DNA of 64,000 bases from Lytechinus variegatus. Its lineage: Eukaryota; Echinodermata; Echinoidea; Temnopleuroida; Toxopneustidae. The stretch spans positions 22,615,440 to 22,679,439 of the forward strand of contig NC_054756.1 in NCBI RefSeq assembly GCF_018143015.1, given 5' to 3'. The translations under genes were made by a program, and so were the position numbers. The first letter of the stretch is position 1, and every line of letters begins with the position of its first letter. The notes under the pieces were generated by a model, which was given only the letters and a program-made list of their open reading frames with translations, searched no databases and was not told the origin of the DNA. Shown here in pieces: positions 1 to 9,767 of this stretch.

Positions 1-60
1 AATCAATGGCTGGTCTTCTTAGTAGGTCTATCAGTTCCTAATCTTAAAACTAGAAAAATA

Positions 61-271
61 CATGGTTGGAAAGGTTACACTTCGTAATTCCGAAGCTTCT
101 TTATTCCGAAGGTTCTTTATTCCGAAGGTTCGTAATTCCGAAAGACGTAAATTGCCTATACCTCGATGTTCGTTAATCCGAAAACGAAAAAGGGTTCGTT
201 AATCCGAACATTTGTGGCGTTATTCCGACGGTTCGTTATTCCGAAGTTTCGATAATACGAAAACGGAGTAA
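61..271. repeat. Left part of a GGTTCGT/ATTCCGAA tandem array
   Basis: Irregular copies of a motif built from GGTTCGT, ATTCCGAA and TAATCCGAAAACG. The array resumes at 963 after an inserted element and reappears in the opposite orientation at 3664-4050. No coding potential seen. Confidence 0.8.
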
Positions 272-962
272 AGCCCCTTTTACACCTTCACGGAAGCAAC
301 ACGGATCATCCCGGATTGTCAATCCGGGGTCATCCGTGTACAGTCCGGGACTACCGTGTACACTCCGGCTACTCATCCGGCGCCATCCTTGATGTACCGG
401 CATGTCCGGAAGAAAAATTGAACATGTTCAATTTTTCATCCCGGAGTACACGGACTGATAATCATCCGTGTTCATCCTTGTAGCCTCCTTGTACATCCGT
501 GTAGCTACCGAATGCATCCGGGAGGCTCCTTGTAAGAACCGGGTGATCCTTGTTGATACCGGCTTTATCCGGGGTCAAATGTTTGTATTGTTTGCGTACA
601 TGAACAATAGTCCGTATTCATAACCAAGCACGAGCATGCTCCAGATGCTGCAAAAAGGGACGAAACTTCATTCTAGCCAGTACAGAATGTGAGCAACCGT
701 GAAGGTCCGTGTAAAGACCCAGTAACATCCGTGATCATCCGGGTATTCCGTGTTGGCTCCGGGAGCATATCAAACAGGATCGCTATTGCTACCTTGCCTA
801 TCCTTGTAGACTCCGTACTTTTCCGTACATATCCGTGTTAATAACCAGTTAACTCCGTACTCACTCCGGGAATGCTAGGAAAATACAAATTTGGCACCCC
901 GATCATCACGGACTGAGATCCGTGATGATCCGTGTTCCATCCGTGAAGGTGTAAAAGGGGCT
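272..962. mobile_element. Harbinger-like MITE (691 bp) with TAA target duplication
   Basis: The element is bounded by inverted repeats that begin AGCCCCTTTTACACCTTCAC on both strands and continue into ACACGGATCATC. TAA flanks both ends (269-271 and 963-965). A 3-bp TAA/TWA duplication is typical of PIF/Harbinger elements, so that assignment is family knowledge plus inference. The interior has no long ORF. It is dominated by short variants of ATCCGTGTA, ATCCTTGTA and CCGGG spaced roughly every 10-20 bp. It sits inside the 42-bp array, so it is younger than the array. Confidence 0.8.
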
Positions 963-1175
963 TAAGGTTCGTTGTTCCGAAGGTTCGTTGATCCGAGAAC
1001 GAAATGAGGTTCGTTGTTCCGAAGGTTCGTTAATCCGAAAACGAAATAAGGTTTGTTTTTCCGAAGGTTCGTTAATCCGAAAACGAAGTAAGGTTCGTTT
1101 TTCCGAAGGTTCGTTAATCTGAAAACGAAATAAGGTTCGTTAATCCGAAAACAAAAGAAGGTCCGTTAATCCGAA
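963..1175. repeat. Right part of the interrupted 42-bp tandem array
   Basis: About five copies of a 42-bp unit made of GGTTCGTTgTTCCGAAg followed by GTTCGTTAATCCGAAAACG. This continues the array broken by the element at 272-962. Confidence 0.8.
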
Positions 1176-1479
1176 AAATTAAGTCCGGGAAAGCAGAGGC
1201 AGAGGCAAGGGGGCGGGGGAAACTGTTGCCGTTCAATTGTTATGAGAATGGGAAGGCAAGGGCGGCCGAACGAATTTTCGTTTCGGGGGTAAAGCCAAAA
1301 AATGAAACTCATACGTCAAAATGGGCACTTTGGTGATATTTTCACCTTAAGATTATCATCTGCTTGAAGTCATTGTGTGTTTGATAGTGATTAAGTAGAA
1401 AAAAAATTGTTTGAAGTGACTTCTTATTATGGCAAAATGTATATTTAGGCTTTATTTTTCGGGAGAGAGTATAATGAGC

Positions 1480-3370
1480 GAGCGGCTTGGTAAAACAAAT
1501 TCAAAGGTGAATTTGTAAAACGTTTTTTATTCTTAAAATGGCATTATTGCGAGTTGTTGCGAGCGTGGATCACAAGCTAAAACTTTAGGGTATTTCAATA
1601 AAAAATGAAAATAAGTTTTTAAAAATCTGAGCAGATTTCTGCTGTCATTAAAAAGATGTGCATCTAACTAAAGAATTAACACGAGCGCAAAACGCGAGCT
1701 TAAACATACTGACCAGAAAAGGAACCTGTTAAAGAAAGTATTTAGTGACCTCTTTAGGATGCATATTTCACCAATCGAATGAGAGTGCGAAGCGCAAGCT
1801 GAAAATTTGCAATATTCCAGCCTGAAAACTTAACTTGTATACTTTAAAACGAGTATAATATTTCGAAAAAACATGAAAAACGGCATATCTATTTTTTAAA
1901 AAAGGAGTTTCCTATTTTGGAAAATAGTAATTTCCCTGTTTTTATTTCATGTTTGGGGTGCAAGTGCCCCCTGCCTCCTTCCCGATGGATCTAACTTTCG
2001 TCAAATAGGGGGCGGGGGCAATTTTTTTTCAGCCATATTTTCCTCGATCGGCAGCTTAAAGTTGATTTTTGTTTGTTTCTTTGATAGGATAGTCCTAACA
2101 GTCAATAATTAGCTTTATACTTATAAAATAAAGTAAATATGTAATAACATGATAAACCTTTTTAAATAATGCGAGCGTGAGCTATATTTTTTTAATATGA
2201 TGGGCAATATGTTTGTGATCTTCAAAACGAGATGCCTATGTAACTAAATTAAGATAACTGCGAGCAAGAAGCGCGAACATAAATTTTAAATGTATAAGCT
2301 CTGACCTGATCTAAAGGGGACATTTTAAGAACTTTTTGCAGTTAGCCATGAAGACGATGCGTGTTTCAGCCAGTGGCGGGGGAACGTATTTTCCTTTTTT
2401 TTTGGGGGGGGGGGCAAATAGGGGCAATTTGGTGCAAATGGATATTTTCACCATGAGGTTATCATCTGTGTAAAGAGGTTGTGTGTTTTGTAGTAATTAA
2501 TTATTTTTTTTAATTGATCACTGAATGATAAGTTATATATTTTATTTCTGCGAGCGTAGCGAGCAAGCGGTTTTGGGGAAAAAAATCAAATCTGAAGATG
2601 TAAAATTCGCCTTTTTGGTCAATTACTGTTAAAAGGGCATCCTTGTGAGATGTTGCGAGCGAATCATGTGCTCAAACTTTTGGAAATTTCATGTAGGCCT
2701 AGAATGATAATAATGATATAAATATTTTATTTATCCAGGGAAGCCACTTCAGTTCTGAAAACTGTTCTCCAAGCTATTAGTATTTTTTTTACAAGAATGC
2801 TTAAAATGTCCAGTTTTCAGGTTGGAAAATCGGAAAAAATTTGGCTCACGTTTCTCGCTCGCATCAAGTAATGTTTATTGAGGAACTCATTTTATTCCTG
2901 GTTACAAAAAAAGTATAAAATGTCCAGTTTTCAGGTTGGAATAACACAAATTTTAAGCTTGCGGTTCGCGCTCTCATTATTTAGTTCGTGAGATATATAT
3001 ATATTCTATTCATGAGTCACTAAATGCAGCCCTTAAAAGGTTACTTTCTGAAGCCTGTTGCATTAAACTTTTTACCTGAGAAAACTCCGGTAAAAAATTA
3101 AAACTAAGGTTAGTCTGATTTCCGTCATTGACTTTAGCACAGGGCAAAAACTCCGGTAAAAACAACCTAAGTTTTCTCAGGTAAAAAGTTTCATGCAATG
3201 GGTCCCACGTCATTATATAACAAATTACAGCTCGCCCTCGAGTTTATTCCTTAGAAAGGTACACATCTTTCTCACGATTACAAAAAATGCTCAGAGTGTT
3301 GTTACGTCTTGTTACATGAAATGTCTACTAGTTTGAGCTTGCGATTCGCGCTTTCAACATCTCACAAGGA
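1480..3370. repeat. Degenerate GCGAGCGCGAAGCGCGAGC-rich repeat element
   Basis: Short palindrome-like motifs (GCGAGCG, GAAGCGCGAGCT and variants) recur about every 110-150 bp, separated by AT-rich spacers with recurring phrases such as GACCTGAAAACT. The motif reads forward up to about 2700 and in reverse complement at about 2850, 2955 and 3340, so the block is internally inverted. The stretch 1985-2370 matches 44400-45030 in order and content. No gene is visible. A G-run near 2400 marks another internal junction. Confidence 0.75.
3051..3206. mobile_element. Small fold-back MITE
   Basis: The arms contain the exact inverted pair ACTTTTTACCTGAGAAAACT at about 3068-3087 and its reverse complement near 3170-3190. 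The outer ends read (T)GTTGCATTAAAC and its inverted partner CATTGCATGAAAC. It lies inside the GCGAGC repeat. Confidence 0.7.
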
Positions 3371-3663
3371 TCATTATTAGTATTATTTTTATTTTTATTA
3401 CCAGCAGAAGCTGTTATTAAAAATAACATCCCCTCCAATACAAATCCTATTATCTAGAGGTTACTCGACCAACACACTTGATCCCCTGCATCTTTAAACC
3501 ATTTGCTTAGGCAGCAATTGCTCAGATAAAATCGAAATTAGCCTATGCTTGATCAGGGCGCCTATTCTCAATGAAATACAAGCTTGTATCATCGATCGTT
3601 ATCACTATCATTGCATAATATCCTGTAATCTTGTAATGACAACACCGTTTTGTTACCAAAATG

Positions 3664-4050
3664 AATAATTTTCATTTTCGAAAATACGAACCTTATTTCG
3701 TTTTCGGATTGACGAACCTTCGGAATTACGAACCTCATTTCGTTTTTGGATTAACGAACCTTCGGAATTACGAACCTTATTTCGTTTTCGGATTAACGAA
3801 CCTTCGGAATTACGAACCTTATTTCGTTTTCGGATTGACGAACCTTCGGAATTACGAACCTTATTTCGTTTTCGGATTAACGAACCTTCGGAATTACGAA
3901 CCTTATTTCGTTTTCGGATTGACGAACCTTCGGAATTACGAACCTTATTTCGTTTTCGGATTGACGAACCTTTGGAATTACGAACCTTCGGAAATACAAA
4001 CCTTCGGAATAACCGAACCTTCGGAATTACGAAGCTTCGGAATTACGAAT
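3664..4050. repeat. 42-bp tandem array, inverted relative to 61-1175
   Basis: About seven copies of a 42-bp unit, each containing TTCGGAATTACGAACC followed by TTATTTCGTTTTCGGATT. Because 42 is divisible by 3, one frame stays open and spells a repeated 14-residue peptide. This is a property of the array, not evidence of a gene. The last part degenerates into shorter TTCGGAATTACGAA steps. Confidence 0.9.
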
Positions 4051-4563
4051 GTATGCGGGTTGGAAAGACCAAGACAATTGCTTGACATCGGCATCCGTAT
4101 TTTAAAACCTAACCAGTGTTCAGAGAAGATATCACAAAAGAGTTCCACGCTTATAATTTGTGTTCGAGCGGTTTAAATTACCCCTGTACAAAACGCTATA
4201 GGGGTTAGGGGATACAACAACCCTGACCGTGATATCAATGCGCGCGTTCAGTCAAAACGTCGTGCAAAGTCAGTGTAGTGTCGACGGTTTGGCTGACCGC
4301 GCGCATTGGAATCGCGGTCAGTCAAAACGTTGTCCGTATCGCTCTTCTACTACACGTTTCCAATGGCATGTTATTAATACACTGTATGTCATCGCCGTGA
4401 AAATCCCCTCATATCTCAGAAACTAAAATAAATGGCTGCCTGTTTATTTAGTTATGAATAGAATACAACTGTAGTTTTCTGCAAACATCTCGAAATTGAA
4501 TTTTTAATACCCAAATCGACTGATACGACGGTTCGGATGACCATGATGAACGCCGACGATATG
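4051..4563. other. Gene-free stretch
   Basis: No gene is recognised. A GC-richer patch at about 4235-4335 holds inverted copies of a CAATGCGCGCG(T/G)TCAG-like motif and two copies of GTCAGTCAAAACGT, probably the remains of a small fold-back repeat. Confidence 0.4.
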
Positions 4564-4566
4564 TAA

Positions 4567-4597
<31 letters not shown>

Positions 4598-4602
4598 TAT
4601 AT

Positions 4603-4679
<77 letters not shown>

Positions 4680-4725
4680 CACACACACACAAGCACACCC
4701 TCACACACACACACACACTCACCCT

Positions 4726-4765
<40 letters not shown>
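4564..4765. repeat. Compound (AT)n/(AC)n microsatellite
   Basis: Long alternating AT and ATAC runs followed by CA runs and again AT. Predicted peptides here are Tyr/Ile and Cys/Val dipeptide runs and are not genes. Confidence 0.95.
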
Positions 4766-4766
<1 letters not shown>

Positions 4767-5235
4767 GAGACGTCATTAGGTCTAGATAGGGCCTCAAGGC
4801 CGCCAGGAAGTGTTGATGCACATCAGTAGCATTATATTTTTATTTCGTAATTGTTTTCAGGAGCCCGGACATTGTTTCTCATTGCGATCGCTATGTGGAT
4901 TGCCTGGTTTCCATCGCTAATCGTCACTATAATGATCCCATTCTGTCCCGATTGTGTACCCCCGGTCGTCTACTCGGTGAGTATGATGAGTACTGTGCAT
5001 TGTGCATAGAAAAAGTTACGTAAATATAATAAAGCTTAAGATTTGCTTCGTAACTTTTGCAACGCGTGTATTTGACAAATACAGGTATTCCATACTCAAC
5101 AGCATGATCAGGTCTTCAGGACATTATCATTATTGTTATTATTATCATTATTATTGCGAACTTAAAGTTGAGTTTGCTGCGAGTAAAATGGTGCCTATTA
5201 AATGTTAGACAAAAATGGATCAAGGACAAATAAAA

Positions 5236-5249
5236 ACGCATACGATTCC

Positions 5250-5282
<33 letters not shown>

Positions 5283-5530
5283 TGGCATTTATATAGCACC
5301 ATCTATCTTGAAATATTCTCTTCCAAAGAGTGTCGTTATTATTATTATTACCCCGGCTTTAGCTCGAGCTGCCTGTCAGCGCATTCATTCAAGGAATTAA
5401 TCCTGCCGGGTACCCATTCACCTCACCTGGGTCGAGTGCAGCACAATGTGGATACATTTTTTTGCTGAAGGAATCTACGCCTTGGCTGGGATTCGAACCC
5501 ACGACCCTCTGTTTCAAAGTCTTTTACTGC
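5236..5530 (-). mobile_element. tRNA-derived SINE with (ATT)n tail
   Basis: On the minus strand a tRNA-like head with a box B (GGGTTCGAATCCCAGCC) at about 5485-5505 is followed by a body and an (ATT)n tail that appears as an ATA run at 5244-5282. The body phrase next to box B (TTCCTTCAGCAA, then CCACATTGTG) is shared with the SINE at 40852-41150, so both belong to one family. Confidence 0.75.
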
Positions 5531-6149
5531 ATATACAATTTAACTAAACCTTTGTGGTATTTTATTGCTCAACGTAATATCACTGACGGAACAAGGAATT
5601 AATAATAAAAAATAGAAAACAACACTCACGCCCCCTCCACTCCTACAAATATTTAACGGGGATATGTAATTGTTCGTTAATGTAGTTGTTTTGTTGATAC
5701 TATGAATATGTATGTGTATTTTGGCTTGTGCAATCACATCGGATTATCGAGTCCGATTGGACAATCGCGTAGAACGACCATTCAAGAAAAGCCCCCTCCC
5801 CCTAAATTTCCGAAAAATCAGGGCTCCCTAACACAAAGATTAGCGATCAATCGCTAAATGGGCTGACCTATCAAGATCAATGTTACACGCGTATTTGGTT
5901 TCAAATACTGACCAGGATCCAATCAGAAATTGTATTTTATATTATTTTACTGTTCATCGCTGACCGTTGTGTTACGGGGCCATGGACCTGTTTACAACAC
6001 AAAAATATTAGGTAATAATTTTTACAATTTAATGTTTTTTAGTAAGTTAATAATTTTTACATCGGGTAAATTGGACAAGACTTTTCGAGAATCTAGGGGC
6101 CCTTCTTTGAATGGTCAGGTTACGCGATTGCACGACAGGACGCGATGAC
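5531..6149. other. Gene-free stretch
   Basis: AT-rich sequence with no recognisable gene, tRNA or structured repeat. Confidence 0.4.
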
Positions 6150-6311
6150 CAGGGGAGCGTTTCATCAATATTTCTTCAGACAAGTTGTCAGATCCGACAA
6201 CTTTCCTGGATTCTGATTGGTTGAGAAGCACTGTTACTATAGCAACTGTCGGATAAAACAGGACTTGTCGGATAAAACGTCTGACAAGTCCTTTCATGAA
6301 ATGCTCCCCTG
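6150..6311. mobile_element. Fold-back MITE (about 162 bp)
   Basis: Ends are inverted copies of CAGGGGAGC(G/A)TTTCAT. Inside, GACAAGT/ACTTGTC and TTGTCGGAT/ATCCGACAA pairs extend the fold. No coding potential. Confidence 0.7.
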
Positions 6312-6777
6312 ATGTGATGGCGTATTTTTATCTTTCTTATTAACATGCGGCGTATCGTTCTTATTGACAGGCGGCCATATTTTGGGGTTACATTAATAGC
6401 TTACTCAACCCGATTTGCTACGCCCTGACGGATAAAGCGTTCAAAGATGGATTCATTAGGATTTTCACATTGAAGTGTTTTGAGAAAGAACAGATTTAAA
6501 CAGTTTTAAGCTGTATATAGTGCTTACAAAACAAATCCGGAATTTAGTGATTGTTTATATATAATTTTTATTATTATTATTATTATTTCATATTTTTTTT
6601 AGTTATTTTTTATTTCATTTTATTTTATTAATCAATTAATTATTATTATTATTATCATTATTATTTTTTTTTTTTTTTGGGGGGGGGCAATCAAATGTTT
6701 ATTTAAATGCATGTATAATTGATTGGCTAAAGCATTAGCTGTTGCATATATTTTGCTATCACTGTATGATACTTATA

Positions 6778-7450
6778 CAGTGCGTCTCACAAAAAACGAA
6801 ACCGGTATTTACCGATGGTTTATCATGACTTCATCACAAATACAATAGACAAATGACCTACCGTTGTAAAAAGTCATTTGGTGGGCTGTATCTGGGTTTC
6901 AAAAAGAAAACCGCATTTTTAAAAAGTTCTTCAATTTGATTTGATACCTCAATTACAGAGGTGGTCAAGAAATAACAAAGTTCTGGTTATTTGAAGTAAG
7001 GCATGAATTTCACAAAATGAAGAGGTTTCAGGGGGTCAGGCTAGCGTTCAGACTCACTCGACACTCCGTTTTGTTGACGATCAGCCATGCATTAGGTTTG
7101 TTGTTAACCGTGCGTTAGCTTTTGTGGGAAACAGGTACAACACGTTTATTGTGAAAATATGGAAATACAAACTTTTTTTTTCTTCTTGACGCTTTTCTGT
7201 TATTAAGATAGCAAATGAAAGAGCCAATATTGAACTTCTTAGGCAAAGGCTTTTTTTTAATTCGGATACCCGCGCAAAATAATTTGTTGGTATCCTTTCT
7301 TCATATTGAATGAGGAATAATCGAAGTACTTTCAAATAAAAGAGGGGATTCTAGATTTTTCATTGGTAGGTCATTTGTCTATTGGATTTGTGATTTAAGT
7401 TATGATAAATCATCGAGAAATCTCGGTTTCGTTTTTTGTGGGACGCACTG
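6778..7450. mobile_element. Tc1/mariner-type MITE (673 bp), TA flanked
   Basis: About 100 bp of terminal inverted repeat begins CAGTGCGTCYCACAAAAAAC at both ends and continues through CGAAACCG, TTATCAT and ATAGACAAATGACCTACC. TA lies immediately outside each end (6776-6777 and 7451-7452). TA duplication and a CAGTG-type start fit the IS630/Tc1/mariner superfamily. There is no transposase ORF, so the element is non-autonomous. Confidence 0.85.
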
Positions 7451-7452
7451 TA

Positions 7453-9767
7453 AGCATGCACGCACATGCATGCACAGAAATATGTTTTTTTTAGACTATG
7501 AATTGAAAACGAATGTTTAAACAGACTGTTGCTCCGACGTTGTTGAGTGAATATCAATCAAGTGGAATTTAGTACATGAAATAAAAAGCAAGGTGATAAT
7601 TGATACTTTTTATTTCATTTTGCTTTATTAAATCAAACTTACATGTACATGTATATGGTATTTCAAAGTAACACAAATAACAAATAAGAAGTAGATAAGA
7701 TATATCTCGTACAATGTCAAACGTTATTCTGGATCAACGAAATTTGTATTTATATTTGTTTTCTCCTGAAAGGCAAGTTGATAATCTTGGTTGTTTTTGA
7801 AGTCAGCTCAGATGCTTCATTGGATCGCCTAATGCTGGCAAGACTGCTAAAGACGTCCCTCTTTATTGACCTTGCCTTAGTAATTATAGTTATTGCTGCA
7901 GAATGTCATGATAGATCTTTAATATGAAGATGGATTTGCCTCATCTGGTAATAATAACTTAACATCACCTCATCATTATGCATCGTTTATCTAGGTATAG
8001 AATAAGACAAAAGAAAAAGCAAACAAGAATAATCTGGTAAGTGTATATAACAATTGTAAGAACATCGCAAAGTGAATGACAAAATAATGAGAACTATGTA
8101 TAAGATGTAGCATGTAGAGAGAGTGATAATATACTTTTGTATAGTGTATACACTGTTGGCAATCACTGTTTGGTCGAATAAAACCACGATGCACAAAATG
8201 ATGATTGTGATGTGCGTTTCTTTCCTATACCAGTAAGATAAATCTCGTTTCCTCATATTTTCATATTATTGGTTCGTGTCATGATTGTCTTTAACCAAAT
8301 ATTTGGAGCGTCTGTTATAGACATGCAGCGGTGTGAATTACAAAAATGAAATCACTGTGTTAGTCGAATGGGTTGGCACCAATGTTTTTAGTGCAGGATA
8401 GGCCCCATAGAAAATTTACCAAACCTTGTTTTATATATATATACAATATTTTTTGAAGGTTTCTTGTCAATTCGAGGGTGTTGATTACGAATCTCAATGA
8501 TGCCACTCGTGCTACCTTGAGCATTTTCCGCAAATTGGCAAAATCCAATATGGCCGCCAAAATATGCAAATTACCCATGAAACTCATAAAATTGTCCGCA
8601 CATTGGCTGTGAAATGCATGAATTGTGTGGCAGGAGTGAAATACAATCTTAAAAAATAATTTTTGACAAAATATTTATCTTCCTGACATTCAAAATGGCC
8701 GCCATAGGACATTGTATACACTATCATATACAATATGAATAGGGAAAACTTATTTGATCAGAATGTGTATAAAAAAGGTATTTTTTTGCAAGTCAAAACA
8801 CCCTTCCCCCGCAGAAATTCCTTGCTATGGCCCTGCTTTATAACATTGAGTTCCAGTTGCGTAATTTTCATTCAACTCCTTCCTGAAACGCATCCTAAAT
8901 TATTTTTTTCCCTAAGAATGTGCTGTTGCATTTCTTACCCCAAACCATTGAGAAGTTAATGTACGATTTTTATCTCTCACTTAAATGTCAGCTCTGTGAA
9001 AAAAACTTTCCTCTGTCATAGTAAGTAGAGTGTTGAATTTCATTATCCACAGCCAAGCCGATTATTATCATCATCATCATCACCACCACCACCACCACCA
9101 TCATCATCATTATTATAAAGTGTTGTTTATCCAGGGTAGCCTCATCAGTAACATTCATTGTTCTCCCAGAGGGCACTGCTACATTTAAACACATGAAAAA
9201 AAAGCAAAGGACTACAGAATTAAAAGATACAAAAAGAGTTCAGTTTAGCGGGTTGTGTCTTATCACCTGTTTGAAGATCTACAGTTTCTCCAATTGGATG
9301 AAATAAATGATGTAATTTAAGAGTGCAATCCGATGGAATATCATACTGCCGACGGAATATCAATCCACACAGTTGTACTATGTACTGTAATCGTTTCCTT
9401 CTCTGTTTAACATTTTGGTATAATGATCCCATAATTATCAGCATGTCTGGTACAGTCAAATGGGTGTTTGAAAATTGAACATGCAAATCTCAAGACTGAT
9501 CATTGGGTTTAATTGCAGGCGAGCATTGTAAATAAACCATATCTTTTAATGAATAAGTTAGACTTTGGTTTCTACATCAAACAACCTCTTGGCCATCATG
9601 TATTCCCGCTACATGGATGATATACATTTTATACCTGCATGCCAAATACCAAACTTGACAACCGGCCACACCAAGCCTCATTAGTAACAAGCGTCACCGA
9701 CGCTCAAAGCGTCACATCCGCGGAACTTTGCTGATTGATCCCATGCGGGGAAAAAAAATCAATAAAT
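7453..9767. other. Upstream intergenic region of gene 1
   Basis: No gene seen. Two motifs resembling YY1 sites (ATGGCCGCC) lie at about 8551 and 8696 in a dispersed-repeat context. A CAT/CAC trinucleotide run occupies 9066-9115. It is followed by a SINE-like phrase (TTTATCCAGGGTAGCC) that also occurs in variant form near 2735. The last few hundred bases before 9768 should hold the gene 1 promoter, but I cannot place a TATA box with confidence. Confidence 0.4.

Noticed and set aside
61-4050. CRISPR-like array
   Set aside because: Repeats are contiguous without unique spacers and the DNA is clearly eukaryotic.
3661-4176. 171-aa open frame with a repeated 14-residue peptide
   Set aside because: The 42-bp repeat unit is divisible by three and has no stop in this frame. 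The same array occurs inverted elsewhere and lacks any gene context.
4448-4821. Tyr/Ile- and Cys/Val-rich frames
   Set aside because: Direct translation of AT and AC microsatellite runs.
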